Assembly: GCF_000002235.5 (NCBI RefSeq) | Contig: NW_022145607.1 | Coordinates: 35,439,029 to 35,503,028 of the forward strand | Source of the DNA: Strongylocentrotus purpuratus | Lineage: Eukaryota > Echinodermata > Echinoidea > Camarodonta > Strongylocentrotidae | Reading direction: 5' to 3' | DNA: 64,000 nucleotides | In this document: in pieces, positions 35,285 to 47,839 of the stretch | Layout: the number at the start of each line of letters is the position of its first letter | How positions within the stretch are numbered: the first letter of the stretch is position 1 | The notes under the pieces: generated by a model | Database searches by the model: none | What the model was told of the DNA's origin: nothing | The model's input: the letters and a program-made list of their open reading frames with translations, nothing else | Position numbers and translations under genes: made by a program

Positions 35285-37755
35285 GAACAGTTTATATAGC
35301 GCTTGTGACAACCCTATAAATAGTGTGACAGATGTAATGGTGGTGGATGGTCTTTCTGACCATTCTGCCATAATTTGTAAGTTGAAATTAATAAAACCTC
35401 CTGCTGCAAAGAGTGTGATACACACATGTAACATTAAGTCCATCAATATTGTATCATTTATGGAAAGAATCACTGAACTATCCAACATAGGAATTTGGAG
35501 CGCAAATGGCTTATATCGGGCCTAGAGTCTAGAAATATCAGAACCAGCATCAGTTAGTGCAGTTAAGTGTTCGCGCTGCCAAAACATCATATAACTAGTT
35601 ACAAGACAGCTTTTTAGAGTTGCAAATGTTCTACTTAACAGAAGTAAAAAATCTCCCCTTCCTACTTATGTAAATCTTGCAGATTGTTTTAACCATTTCT
35701 TTGTGGAAAAAATTCAGAATGTTAGATCAGCTCTTACTAATATCGGAGGGTTTGAAATTCCTTTGATTACAGAGAAGACACTAGATACGCTATCTCCAAC
35801 AACTCCTGATGAGACAAGGTCAATCATAATGAGGTCACCTTCTAAATCCAGTGAACTTGACCCCATACCAACATTGCTTATGATACAATGTCTTCCTGCT
35901 ATTATACCATCAATTGTAACTATAATTAACACAAGTCTTGGTTCAGGGATAGTTCCTGACAGTATGAAGATTGCAGCAGTGCGCTCACCTTGAAAAAATC
36001 TAATTTGGATAGTGAGTGTCTCCAGAACTATAGACCTATCTCAAATTTGTCATATCTGTCCAAACTCACAGAATGAGTGGCTTTCTCACGTCTTCGCACA
36101 TATCTTATTGAAAATAATTTAATTGATAATTTCAATCTGCCTACCGCCCGCCCCATAGTGTCGAAACGCTGCTAACTAATCTTGTGGGCAGTATCCTCTC
36201 TGAAATGGATAAAGGTAACGTTACTTTTCTTGTGCTACTTGATATGTCAAGTTCTTTTGCACTATTGACCACACAATACTTGTTAAGAGACTACATTCTC
36301 TTGGGGTAACAGGCACTGCGTTGCAGTGGTTTTCATCATAAAAGAACCCAGTATGTCTCTGTAAATAATTCTCAATCTGACAAAACTTAAATTTCATATG
36401 GTGTGCCACAAGGGTCCGTTGGTGGCCCGTTAATGTTTTCTGTCTACCTTGAGCCAATCAGTACAATAATTAGAAAGCATAATATAAAGTATCATTGTTA
36501 TGCTGATAACATTCAGCTTTTCATTTCTGTACATCCTTCCTCAGATGCAATTGCCGATGCTAGGAGAACTTTAGAAGCCTGTATTCATGACAGGAAAGGC
36601 TGGACGGATTCCAACGGTCTTAAAATAAATGAAAATAAAACTGAGTTTATCATTTTGGGCTCTAAGAATTCTTTACTGAGAGCAAATCATACTCATTTAG
36701 GCTTGCATGTACCGGTAGGTGGCAAAGTTCTAAATTCAGCCTCAAAGGTCTGTAACCTCGGTGTGATATTTGACAATAATATGTCATTTATTGAACATGT
36801 ATCTAACATATCCAAGTCTGTGAGAATTCAACTGCAGAACCTTGGGTTCATACGAAAATCTTTGACTCAAAAAGCATGTGAACAATTAATCCATGCATTA
36901 ATCTCATCTTGATTAGATTTTTGTAATTCTTTCCTATTTGGACTCGCCAAACAGCAGCAAGACAGATCGACTGCAATTCCTCCAAAATTCCAGTGCAAGA
37001 CTCTTTACTTTCACACCAATAATGTCCTCTATTACGCCTATATTACGCTCTCTTCACTGGCTACCTGTCCAGAAAAGGGTCCACTTCAAAATTATGTTAC
37101 TTGTTTATCGGGCTCTCCATGGAATTTTTCCACAATATATTAAAGACTCACTACACCCCTACAATCCAACTCGTACCATAAGATCTGGATGTGATAATTT
37201 GCTGCAAATTCCCCGTACCCACCATTCATGGGGAGACCATGCTTTTTCACATGCAGCAGCCAAATTATGGAATAAGCTTCCCCCATCACTTTGCTGTATT
37301 GCAACATACTCCACCTTTAATAAAGATTGTCATCAGACTTACCTATTCCATCTTTAACTCAGTACTTCCTTAACTTGTATAAGTTTATTTTACTAAATCC
37401 ATAATTGATATGCTATTTGTATATACATCTGAAATTAATTAGTTATCACCGTTTAGTCTCATTGGCTGCCCTTGTGGGGCCTGGTGGCCTCAGATGCTAG
37501 AGATCCTGTGAATAATGTGCTGACTGGGCTAGTCCCTTAAATTGTCAGTGAACGTCAACGGAGCAGCTGGAGGGCACCCGGCCCCACCGGGCAGAGCTGA
37601 GGATTTAAATGGGTTAAATAAATGAATATTGGAAAATTGTTTACTTTACTTGTATAAAAAAGAACTGTTGCTGAGCTAGCGCCATGAGCGTCCCCGGACG
37701 GTGTGTGCGCTCTATAAGTTTACAGTATTATTATTATTATTATTATTATTATTTA
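35285..37755 (+). pseudogene. CR1/L2-like LINE copy 3 (3' part)
   Basis: Resumes in the endonuclease with the catalytic SDHSAI retained (35,283-35,525). RT follows: 35,703-35,993, then 36,403-36,912 and 36,938-37,357, in several frames. The catalytic motif reads CYADNIQLF, that is Asp to Asn at the second metal-binding Asp, so the enzyme would be dead even if the frames were restored. A hexamer ACCGGT is inserted at 36,711 relative to copy 2. The C-terminus (HSWGDHAFSHAAAKLWNKLP) is better kept than in copy 2. The 3' UTR ends in the CCATGAGCGTCCCCGGACG tail and (ATT)n at about 37,726-37,753. Confidence 0.86.
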
Positions 37756-37849
37756 TCATTCTATTAACCATCTTCTCCTGTCACCTTATAATAATTCTTA
37801 TTTCATCCCATCCCAATCATCACCTTGTATATATAGGAATTATTAAATT

Positions 37850-38500
37850 TTATACAGGATTTCTTCTATTGTGTAACAACTCTTGTCTCGTGCAATATGA
37901 TTTATGCTTAACTATAATTGGATGATCACCTTTACGTGTTGCTAAAGAAGGGTCACCAACTCGATGGCTACCGTCTATATCTTGCTCCTGAAGATCAACT
38001 TTAATTTGCTTACCTTCTTCACAAACGACAGTATTCAATTTGGTGTATTCTCCACGCTTCTCTATGAGACCTCAGATTATTTTGCAGCTGTTTTGAGATA
38101 ACTGCTCTATCTGTTAACTTGAAGTTTCAGGTTTGACATTTTGTTGAGGCTTGTATCAGTTGACTTGGAAGATGTTTGATGGCTGTCTCCCTCTCATTCA
38201 CCTTCATCTCGACATCCATCAAGGTTGATTTTGCCTTCTCTGATGAGGTGTGAAGGTACTGAAATTTGTTGCGAGTTCATCATAAACTTCAGTTATTTTA
38301 ATATCTGACTTTCTGAGACTTTCAATAGTTATGAAGTGTTGATCATGATGATCAAGTTTCTGGTAAATGTCATCAAACTTATTTGAGATTTCATTTAATT
38401 TGCTACTACAATTGTTTGAGAGTGCCTCCTTGGAGTCCTCACTGTCTAGGAGCTCCTTGATAGATTATGCTATTGCTGTTTGTTTGGGAGGCATTGTAGC
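37850..38500 (-). pseudogene. LINE ORF1-like fragment, unit 4
   Basis: Minus-strand 38,038-37,850 encodes DGSHRVGDPSLATRKGDHP and a shortened C-terminal end. Sequence to 38,500 matches the coiled-coil part of unit 3 with frame breaks. Part of the region upstream of it (as at 24,780-24,860) is deleted. Confidence 0.6.
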
Positions 38501-39277
38501 ACTACTAGCTAGCTTATATTAGCCCTAGGGTCAATTAAAATTAATTACCACGTCTCCGCAATCACGATTATCACACCAGTATTAGTATCAATGCATGTAT
38601 GAAGTTGAAGTATGGGAAGATCCAACAATATCTATCAACAGTTGGCACAATAATGGTAGCTAAATTCAATATCATTGATTCATAGTGTTACCATTCCGTA
38701 TTCATTATATGTTAAACAGATTTCGCAGTTCTCTTCCTCATTCGCAATATATTCTTGTAGAAAGTAATTTTATTGTCCAAGTTTTAACAGGAGTCTGCAG
38801 TCATATACCGTGTACATGAAAAAAACAACTGGTAACGTTCTTATTTTCTGGATGTCTGCACAAAAGTTTAAACCGAGTTTGGATAAAATCTATAATATCA
38901 ACAAAACTGCTGGCAAGTTCCTGAGTTCTCTTTGGGACCAGATATGGTTTAATTTATTTTGATTTACATAGAAATAAAAAATCATCTAATTAGATGCATT
39001 TTGCTTGGTCCCGTCAAAGTCAACTTTGGCAAAAGTCAAATTTTCTTTGGCTTACACACATATTGAGATTTCAATGTTTCCTGTCAAAGTTGATGTATGC
39101 GAAGTTGACTGTATTGAAGGTTTTAAGCATTACATGATACTCTGCATCTAGGCAGACTGGATACGCCTGGTGATATTTCTTTACTCTACAGTGATTTTAA
39201 TTTTGATTTTGACACTTCAATACCAGAACTTGATGTTCTCTTCAATAGGGATGTAATTACTTTCTTTTCCTCCCTAG
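38500..39277 (+). other. Flank upstream of unit 4 finger exon
   Basis: Conserved non-coding flank ending in the acceptor TTTTCCTCCCTAG at 39,277. The frame upstream of the acceptor is open (ISLLYSDFNFDFDTSIPELD). Confidence 0.55.
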
Positions 39278-40386
39278 AGTTGGACAATGGACAAGACAAT
39301 ATACACCCACATACAACAGCATGCAGTGGAGAGAAGACCCATCTGTGTTTACATTGCAGTAAGACATTTACAGATGAGAACATTCTTATAGTACATAAAA
39401 AAAAACACCAGGTCGACTATGAGCGTACTAGCCACCTTAGAACACAAACTGGAGAGGAAACTTTCAAGTGTTCCCAGTGTGATGAGGGTTTTCCACATAA
39501 AAGTACCCTTATTAGACAATTAAGAATACACAGCCTCAACAAAAAGCCGCAACGATGTTGCCATTGTGATGAGACGTTTTATCAAAAGAATGAGCTTACT
39601 AGCCACCTTAGAACACATACACGAGAGAAACCATTTAAGTGTTCCCAGTGTGATAGGGGTTTTACTTGCCAAAGTAATCTAGGAAATCATCTAAGGACGC
39701 ATACAGGAGAAAAGCCTTTTCACTGTTCCCATTGTGAAAAGGGTTTTTCTGTAAGAAGTTCCCTCATTAGACACCTTAGAACACATACAGGAGAGAAACC
39801 CTTTAAGTGTTCCCAGTGTGATAAGGGGTTTTCTGTAAAGACTAGTCTTACTACCCACCTTAGAACACATACAGGAGAGAAACCCTTTAAGTGTTCCCAG
39901 TGTGATAAGGGGTTTTCTGTAAAGACTACTCTTACTACCCACCTTAGAACACATACAGGAGAGAAACCATTTAAGTGTTCTCAGTGTGATACAGGTTTTG
40001 CTGAAAGAGGTACCCTTATTATACATTTAAGAACACACAGTGGAGAAAAGCCTTATCAATGTTCCTATTGTGATAAGACATTTGCTCAACTGACTAGTCT
40101 TACTCGCCACCTTAGAAGACATACAGGAGAGAAACCCTTCAAATGTTCCCAGTGTGATAAGGGTTTTTCCCATAAAACTTCCCTTAATCAACATTTAAGA
40201 TCACAAAGCCTCACTGAAAAGCCTCTACAATGTTTCCATTGTGATAAGAGTTTTTCTCAGAGATGTCACTTTACTAGACATTTAAGAACACACGATGAAG
40301 AAAAACCTTTCAAATGTTCCCATTGTGATAAAGGTTTTTTTCAAAGTAGTACCCTTATAAGCCATTTAAGAACACACATGTACTAG
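39278..40386 (+). CDS. C2H2 zinc-finger exon, unit 4 (about 12 fingers)
   Basis: Open from the phase-1 acceptor (AG TTG GAC) to TAG at 40,384, about 368 residues. A first finger (LCLHC...HKKKH) and a half finger (YERTSHLRTQ) are followed by 11 further fingers. Two are imperfect: the finger near 39,510 has Gln for its first zinc His (RQLRIH) and the one near 40,190 ends in Gln (HLRSQ). The array stops cleanly after HLRTHMY rather than inside a finger. This copy and unit 3 are the best candidates for expressed protein, provided a 5' exon supplies a start codon; none is visible within several kilobases. Confidence 0.84.
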
Positions 40387-40930
40387 AAAAAAAAAAAAAA
40401 ATGTCTCGATTGTAATATGAGATTTTCTTATCAAAGGGATGTTATTAGCTAGCTTAGATAACAGGCAGGAAACCCTTTAATGTTCTTAATGTGTGTACAG
40501 GTTTTTCCGAGTGAGGTCATCTTACCTGTCATGTGAGGACATACACTAGGAAAAAACCTTATAAAAGGGATGTTACTACAGAAGAGAGTGTTCCTAAAAA
40601 ATAAGGAATTTTATTATATAAGTGAGCTCACAAGGCATTTAAAAACACATCCTATAAATGTTAAGATTGTAAAAAAGAGATTTTCTTTTAACAGTAATCT
40701 TACTAGTTATCTGAAAATACATACTGGAGAAAAGCCATTGAAATGTTGACTTTGTTCTGAAAGGGATTTTATCGTTTATACAGTGCATGATCTTGATAAT
40801 TGCCTGATAACACACAGAGTAGAAATGCTACATAAATGTATTAAACGTAATAAAGGGATTTTGTTGTATAAGTGGTCTTTAAAAAATAATATAATCCTAA
40901 GTTTATTGCTTCAAATCTGAATAAATAAAA
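40387..40930 (+). pseudogene. Decayed finger tail, unit 4
   Basis: Finger pieces with stops and deletions, matching the tails of units 1 to 3 up to GTTTATACAGTGCATGATC. The family Z repeat that follows in units 1 to 3 is missing; homology ends near 40,830. Two overlapping AATAAA motifs at 40,920-40,929 could serve polyadenylation, but nothing else supports that. Confidence 0.7.
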
Positions 40931-41121
40931 AAGCAGTTTGTGAAGGAAATTTACATAATAATGAGTGGTACATTATAAACTATAACGTAAAGAATACATT
41001 GAAGATAACATTGATAACAATTTTACATACTTGTTTTGCCATTTCAATGTATGTTCAGCATTTGTCCTTGTCTTGTGGTAATAACTCTTTCCGCTTTTTC
41101 TAAATAAATAATTTCCAACTT

Positions 41122-41690
41122 GAACTGTGACCATTATTAAATCTCTAGTTATACCAAAATTGATTTATTTACTTTGTATTCTTCCTGATCCCCCTTTATC
41201 ATTCTTTTCAGAACTTCAGAGAGTACTCTTTAAATTTGTATGGAGTAATAAGAAGAACAAAATTAGACCCTCTTTGCTTTACAATGAATATAAAGAAAGA
41301 GGCCTTAAAATGCCTCATTTATTATCTTTTAACCGTGCAATGAAGTTACTTGGATAAAGAGATACTTAGATGAAGAAAACAAAAGCAAATGGAAAATGTT
41401 TTTTGCACATTCTCTGAGACGTATGGGAGGTGATATTGTTTTCAGCGGCAATCTCCGATCTGATCATTTAATGTTCAATAAATACACAGATCCTTTCTGG
41501 AATGATATATTGATTGCATGGAGTCACTACAAGTACTACAACCCAGTTAAATTCAAAGAAATTATTTCCCAACCCCTTTGCCTGAATTCTCATATACTGG
41601 TAGGCGGAAAACCTCTCAATATTAATATACGTTTTAATTCTGATATGATATATGTTAAGAATATAATCAATAATTTTTAATTCGTCAATA
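41122..41690 (+). pseudogene. L1/Tx1-type LINE ORF2 C-terminal fragment
   Basis: 41,127-41,357 encodes IKSLVIPKLIYLLCILPDPP and WSNKKNK...GLKMPHLLSFN, the conserved region downstream of RT in L1-type ORF2. A frameshift follows and 41,396-41,680 continues (KMFFAHSLRRMG). This LINE group differs from the CR1-like copies of the units. Confidence 0.75.
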
Positions 41691-41961
41691 CAGTTATTTC
41701 TTTTTGCAAAATATTTTATATTCACTTGTAAAATGCAAAACCTTATTCCACTATTTCCTTCTTTTCAACGAGCTCTCAAACATTTAGAAAATATGAAACA
41801 TATAATTGCTTTCAATAAAAATTGTCTCGATCTTCATAATAAGAAATGGCAGATATTTTGTTAACTTTTTTTTTTATTGCTGATGAGTTAACTATTACAC
41901 TATATTTTTATTATACATATTCTATGTCTATACGAACATGTTATTATTACTATTATTATTA

Positions 41962-42410
41962 TCATGTACTACTGTTAATATGAATGAGATTTGTTTTCAA
42001 TAAATATTTTGGAGAAAAAAACTTGAACTGTATACATTTTAAGTTATTTTGGGGGCATTTATTTCGAAAAATAAAGAGTTGACCATACCTAACAACAGCA
42101 AAAGTGTTAATTATTTTGTTACTATTCTCAACTCCAAAACATATATTTGTGACTGAGAATGGAAAACTAAATAATTTGAATTCACAGAGCAAATTACTGA
42201 TGTCTTTCCAGAATGTTTTTACAACAGGACACGTAAAGAACAAATGAATGAACGTTTGCATATATTTGTTTGACCAAAATTGCACACTGGTGTACTTTTT
42301 ATACCATTGCGGTGCAAATATTGATTTGGAGAAATTCTTTGATGGAGGAGTTTGAACTGAAATTCTCGTAATCTGGAATCTAAAGTTGTCAGAAGTGGCA
42401 TTGTGAAACG
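41962..42410 (-). pseudogene. Second L1/Tx1-type C-terminal fragment, inverted
   Basis: Minus-strand frames 42,401-42,219 and 42,420-41,962 encode LREFQFKLLHQRISPNQYLH and, after a frameshift, TCPVVKTFWKDISNLLCEF, the C-terminal Cys/His region of L1-type ORF2. It is tail-to-tail with the plus-strand fragment to the left and covers a more C-terminal part of the same protein type. Confidence 0.7.
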
Positions 42411-42503
42411 ATTTTGCCACTGTATTGTAATTTCAAGCGGTGGTGCAGTGGTATAGTGGTACAGGAATTTGTTCTTGTGAAGTCAGATCCAGTTTCCATT
42501 TTT

Positions 42504-43150
42504 ATGCCTCCGCTACAAAGTAGCCGGGGGCATTATGTTTTCTGGTGTCCGTCCGTCCTCACGTCCCGTCCTAGTGATCACATTATCTTAAGCAATGGAT
42601 TACCACCAAATTCGGGTCATGTATACATGTAACTTGCAGTTAGAGCTCATGAATTGATTAGATTTTAGGGTCACGAGGTCGGTCACAAGGCTCATTATGT
42701 ATGAACAGATAGCTTGTGATCGCGTTATCTCAAGAACCGATTGATGTATTACCGCCAAACTTAGTTCATATATGTATCTTGCAGAGCCGATGAACTGATT
42801 AGATTTTGGGGTCCTGAGGTCAAAGGTCATGGGGCTCATTATTAATGCAAAACTACCTTGTGAATGCATTGTCAATACTGATGGCTGGATTACTATCAAA
42901 CTATACATATATCGGGTATGTATCTTGCAGAGCCTATGAACTGATTAGATTTTAGGGTCATGAGGTCAAAGTTCAAAGGGTCATACATATATATGAAAAA
43001 TAGCTTGCAATCACCATATTCTGAGGAGCTGTTACTTGATTACAATTAAACTTGAATTTGAAAAATTGCTTCTGTTTTGGTTTGTGAAATCGCTCTATAT
43101 GGCGGAGGCATCATATTCGACTGCGAGCAGTCAAAGTTCCATCTAGTTCT
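42504..43150 (+). repeat. Family Z repeat, long copy 1
   Basis: Starts ATGCCTCCGC and has its inverse GCGGAGGCAT at 43,102-43,111, then CAGTCAAAGTTCCATCTA. Inside, phrases such as GAACTGATTAGATTTTAGGG and TTATCTCAAGAAC recur about every 120-130 bp. No protein is encoded. Confidence 0.7.
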
Positions 43151-43288
43151 AACTGTTTTGTGTTATCTGTTTTTTAATATATTTCTTTTACACAGAGATC
43201 GAATAGAAAATTTGTGTAACTTTTTTTGTACCATAACGTTATTAATATTCATATCTAAAACCACATCTGATTCTTCATATGTGTTTTT

Positions 43289-44065
43289 TATGCCTCAGTT
43301 ATGAAATATCCTAAGGCATTATGTCTTTGGGTTGCCCATACGTCCTGTCCTCGTATTCGCGTTATCTTAAGAACAGGTTGATGGATTCCTGCCAATCCTT
43401 GTATCTTGCAGAGCTAATGAACTGATTAGATTTTAGGGTCACAAGCTCAAAGTTCAAAGTTCAAAGTTCACAGGGATCATTATGTATGCAAAAATAGCTT
43501 GTGATTGCATTATCTCAAGAACTGATCTTTGTATTCCTGCCCTACTTAGGTCATGTATGTATCTTGCAGAACCAATGAATCAATTAGATTTTGGGTTACG
43601 AGGTTAAAGGTTACAGGGCTCATTATGTATGCAAAAAAAGCTTGTGATTGCATTATCATTAGAACCAATGGATGGATTACCATCAAACTCAAGACATGTA
43701 TGTAATGAAATGCGTACATTCTGGGGTCATGAGGTCGAAGGTCAAATGTCATGAGGCTCATTATGCATGCAAAAATGGCTTGTCAAAGCATTCTCATTAG
43801 AACTGACGGATGGATTGCAATCAAACTTAGGGCATGAATATCTTGCAAAGCCAATGAACTGATTAGATTTTAGGGTCATTTGGTCAAAGATCATAGGGTC
43901 ATATATGTATATGAGAAATTGCTGGTAATCACAATATTCTGAGAACCTTTTAATGGATTACAATTGAACTTGAATTTGAAAAATTGCTTCTGTTTTGGTT
44001 TGTAAAATTGCTCTATGACAGAGGCGTCATTTTCGACTGCCTGCAGTCAAAGTTCCATCTATAGT
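43289..44065 (+). repeat. Family Z repeat, long copy 2
   Basis: Same ends in weaker form (ATGCCTCAG; GACAGAGGCGTCA near 44,018) and the same closing CAGTCAAAGTTCCATCTA. It contains more internal repeats than copy 1. With copy 1 it forms a tandem pair. Confidence 0.68.
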
Positions 44066-44698
44066 TAATAATTACATTTAGTGTGAATGTAAGATTGATA
44101 ATTTTTTTGAGGGAAAGTATATATATATTTTTAATTTTTTTTAGTTCAGGGTAAATGGGAGGGGAGCTTGAAAGAAACGTCACAGAGTTACCAATTTGTG
44201 TATGTTTGATTGCACGTTAAAAAATTCATAACTTTCTTATTTTCGATTGTTTTTTGCTCAAACTTTCACTGAGATGATTCTGTCATTTTTCTGCTTCCGC
44301 AAAACCAGCTTTAGATGAGGGTGGAATTCCCTTTTAATGATTTAACAAAAAATTTTGTGATGTCTAAGCATATATGCTTCAGCCATTGACTTACCAATTA
44401 AATTTCATGCATATATTTTATAGGAATGCACTATAAGGTGTGCAATATAATCTAACAGCCTCATTATTTATCATCAGGTGTATAGCTTGAATTTGGCTTC
44501 CTTATTAATTCTTCCAAATCTTCTTTGAAATTCACTATTATATATTCACTTCATGTTTTCTAATATACTTTTCCGAGAAATCAACACCTTCACAACTTTG
44601 TATTTTTCTGACGCTGAATTAGGTTTTAAAATAAAGGGATAGTTGAGTTTTGTTGCAACGGGCGCTACATAAAATAATTTGTTTGTGATATAATGAAA
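44066..44698. other. No gene seen
   Basis: AT-rich sequence with no recognisable coding or repeat family. Confidence 0.5.
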
Positions 44699-45229
44699 AA
44701 CTGATTTTGCAGTTCTCTTCCTCCTTATTGGCAATATATTCTTGTAGATAGTAATTTTATTGTCTAAGTTTTAACAGGAGTCTGCAGTCATATACCGTGT
44801 ACGTGAAAAAAAAATAACGGTAACGTTCTTATTTTCTGAGTTTGGATAAAAACTATAATATCAAAAAAACTGCTGGCAAGTTCCCGAGTTCTGTTTGGGA
44901 CCAGATTTGGTTTAATTCATTTTGACTTAAATAGAAATAAAAAATCATCGAATTAGATGCATTTTGCTTGGTCCCGTCAAAGTCAACTTGGGCAAAAGTC
45001 AAATTTTCTTTGACTTACACACATATCGAAAATTTCAATGTATCCTGTCAAAATTGATGTAATTATGCAAAGTTGACTGTATTGAAGGTTTTAATCAATC
45101 TGCATCTAGGCAGACTGAATACGCCTGGTGATATTTCTTTACTCTACAGTGATTTTGATTTCGACACTTTAATACTAGAACTTGACCTTCTGTTCGATAG
45201 GGATGTAATTACTTTCTTTTCCTCCCTAG
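44699..45229 (+). other. Flank upstream of truncated unit 5 finger exon
   Basis: Homologous to the flanks of units 2 to 4 from TTTTGCAGTTCTCTTCCTCC to the acceptor CCTCCCTAG at 45,229. The frame through the acceptor is open from 45,073, as in units 3 and 4. Confidence 0.6.
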
Positions 45230-45542
45230 AGTTGGACAACGGACAAGACAATATACACCCACATTTAACAGCATGCAGTGGAGAGAAGACCCATCTGTGT
45301 TTACATTTCAGTAAGACATTTACAGATGAGAACACTCTTATACTACATCAGAAAACACACCAGGTCGACAATGAGCGTACTAGCCACCTTAGAACACAAA
45401 CTGGAGAGAAAACTTTCAAATGTTCCCAGTGTGATAAGGGTTTTTCTCACGGAAGTAACCTTATAAGAAATTTAAGAACACACAGTGGAGAAAAGCCTTA
45501 TCAATGCTCCTATTGTGAAAAGGGTTTTTCTGAAAGAAGTAC
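45230..45542 (+). pseudogene. C2H2 finger exon, unit 5, truncated
   Basis: Begins LDNGQDNIHPHLTACSGEKT like the others. The first finger has lost a Cys (LCLHFSKTF). A half finger and one full-length but imperfect finger (RNLRTH, His replaced by Asn) follow, and the last finger stops at ERST. Homology to the other units ends at about 45,542 and unrelated low-complexity DNA follows, so the rest of the unit was deleted or replaced. Confidence 0.82.
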
Positions 45543-46270
45543 GTTGTGCACTTAATTTTCCCACCAACAAGTTGTGAATCGGAGAGGGGGCAAAGGGCCC
45601 TTATTGCCTCCCCCCGCCACGGCTAAAAAAAGAGAGAAGGAAGGAAGGAAAAAAGGAAAGAGGAGAGCAAAAAGGGAACAAAACAGAGGAAGACCCCCCC
45701 CCCCCAGACAACGTGTGGATCGGGGTGGGGGCCGAAAAGCCCTTGCCTCCCCTACCCCCCTCCCCCATACCCCCCAGCAAACCTCAAAGCGAGAGAGGGA
45801 AGGGAAGGGAAAGAGGAGAAAAGGGGGAAAAAAGAGAAAGGCAGGGGAGATCAGTTGCGATTTTTCCCGCAAACAAAGTGTAGATCGGGGGGGGGGGGGG
45901 CACTGGCGTACTGATAGGGGAGGGGGGACTTGGGGGAAATAAAATTCGAACGTGGTTGATGTTTAATTCCATAACGGTGATTTACAAATAATGCTGGAAT
46001 GACACAATTTCCGAGATTTTTTCTCTCTTTTTAGTAAATTTTAATTTTTTATGCGTTTGTTGGAAAATGACAAATTCCTAAATATGCAGTCAGGCAAGAA
46101 ATATGCTTTTTTGAGTTGCCTACATGTCAGGACCCGCGAAACGGTGGGGATCGGAAGCCTCGAGCTGCCTCCCCCCAACTTTTGTTGAAAAAGTATATTA
46201 AAGAGAAATAGAAAGAAAGAGAGCATGAAAGAAAGAATATATAGTGTTAACTGGCAGTGTCACACAAAAA
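45543..46270. other. Low-complexity G/A and C-rich DNA
   Basis: Purine-rich stretches with C-runs and G-runs (for example 45,888-45,900). Open frames 45,552-45,872, 45,574-45,942 and 45,784-45,972 are low complexity. No gene is supported. Confidence 0.7.
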
Positions 46271-46279
46271 TGAGGTATC

Positions 46280-47700
46280 AAACTATGCTCATCTGACCGT
46301 GATTTAATGCCTAAAACCCCTCAGCTTCCGGGGGCTCTGCCCTTTAGATTCCACCTAGGGCCCTTATGCGGACCCCTGGATGCTCATCTGACGGTAATTT
46401 AATGCCTAAAACCCCTGAGCTTCTGGGGGCTCCGCCCGCTGGACCCACGCCATATTGTGTCCTGCCAGTGTCACAAAATAATAAGGTATAACAAAATGCT
46501 CATCTGACCGTAATTAGATGCCTAAAACCCCTGAGCTTCCGGGGTGGAAAAGGTGTCAAAATATGCTCATCTGACCGCAGGGGCGTAGGCAGGGGTGGGG
46601 GGGGGGGACGGTGGGGGCGATGAGGGCGGTTCCCCCAGAACGCCGGCCAAAAAAAAAAAAAAAAAAAAGAGGAGAAAAAAGGAAGCTAGAGGACGTAGGA
46701 AAAAAAAGGAGCAGACAAAGAACATTTTTGAAATTCAGACAATAGTATTACGAATCGTCTTCTTTCTCTATATTAATTTAATAAAACCTCAAAGCTTAAC
46801 AGTCGAGAACGGTACAATGATCGTCTTCTCTCTCTAATGTTTTAGGTATTTAACTACGGTCAGATTAGCACCCAGGGGACCGCCTTAGGGCCCTTAGTGG
46901 GGTCCGGGGGCAGAGCCCCCGTAAGCTCTGGGGTTTTAGGCATTTAATTACGGTGAGATGAGCATACATTGATACCTCATTTGTGACATTGGCAGGTCAC
47001 ATATTTTTTCTCTCTTTCTTTCTTTTTCTCTGTAACAAAGTTTTTCAAAAAGTGAGGGGGGGGGGGGGGGGGGGTTCGAGCCCTCGAGCACAGCCGTTCT
47101 GCAGGCCCTGACATGAAAGCTTCTAAATAAGCATATTTTTCGCCCGACTGTAAATTTGGGAATTTTTAATTTTCCAACAAACGCATAAAAGGTATGACTT
47201 ACAAACAAATTGAGAAAAAATACCGGAAAATCATGTCATTTTAGCAACATTTTGTAAATTACTGGTATCGAATAAGAAATAACCCCCCCCCCCCCGTCCC
47301 CCGGCCCCCATCCGTACGCCAGCGTCCAGCTAGAGGCTCAAGTCTAGTCACCCCTATAACAAAAACACACACGCTCAGTTTCCATCCTCTCACAATATTT
47401 CCACGATATGCGCGTATCGCTATTATAATAACCTCCATTGACAAATATAGGTGGCATGCGGAATGTTTAGGAAATTTAATTCCTGTTAACTTTCCTTTTC
47501 TTTGAATGGAATTGTATATGTGATTTAATAGGTTGTTATTATTCTTTTGCATGGGTTAAACATACAAACTTTCATTACTCCCTAACTGCTTTTCATTTCT
47601 TTTTTTTTGGAGGGGGGGGGGGCGTTTTGCCCCCCCCCCCGCCCCCGCACTTTTTTGGTTGGGGGCGAGTGCCCCCCCCCCACACACACACTTCCGGCGC
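46280..47700. repeat. Rearranged cluster of the dispersed G/C-run repeat
   Basis: Three reverse copies of TGCCTAAAACCCCTGAGCTT at 46,290-46,550 and a forward copy at 46,920-46,960, followed by the same downstream sequence as unit 3 (TTTCCACGATATGCG near 47,398) and CTTCCGGCGCCTATGC at 47,690. G-runs lie near 47,057-47,074 and C-runs near 47,283-47,296 and 47,630-47,642. Confidence 0.65.
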
Positions 47701-47839
47701 CTATGCAGGCTAGACTTATTTGTTTTATTTGAGAATTCTATCGTTTCCAAAGCAGTCCGAACATTTTCTCCAATAAATTTCACGTAAAAAAACGTAAAAA
47801 AACTGTTCGTTACAGGATTTATTTTTCGAGGGATGGGCT

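Noticed and set aside
41122..42410. Twin-priming 5' inversion of one L1-type insertion
   Set aside because: In twin priming the inverted part lies upstream of the 3' part; here the fragments are tail to tail.
42432..42470. tRNA-like A box (GTGCAGTGGTATAGTGGTAC)
   Set aside because: No B box or pairing arms follow at the right distance.
45552..45972. Lys/Arg- and Pro-rich frames at 45.5-46.0 kb
   Set aside because: Low-complexity purine and homopolymer DNA with no domain.
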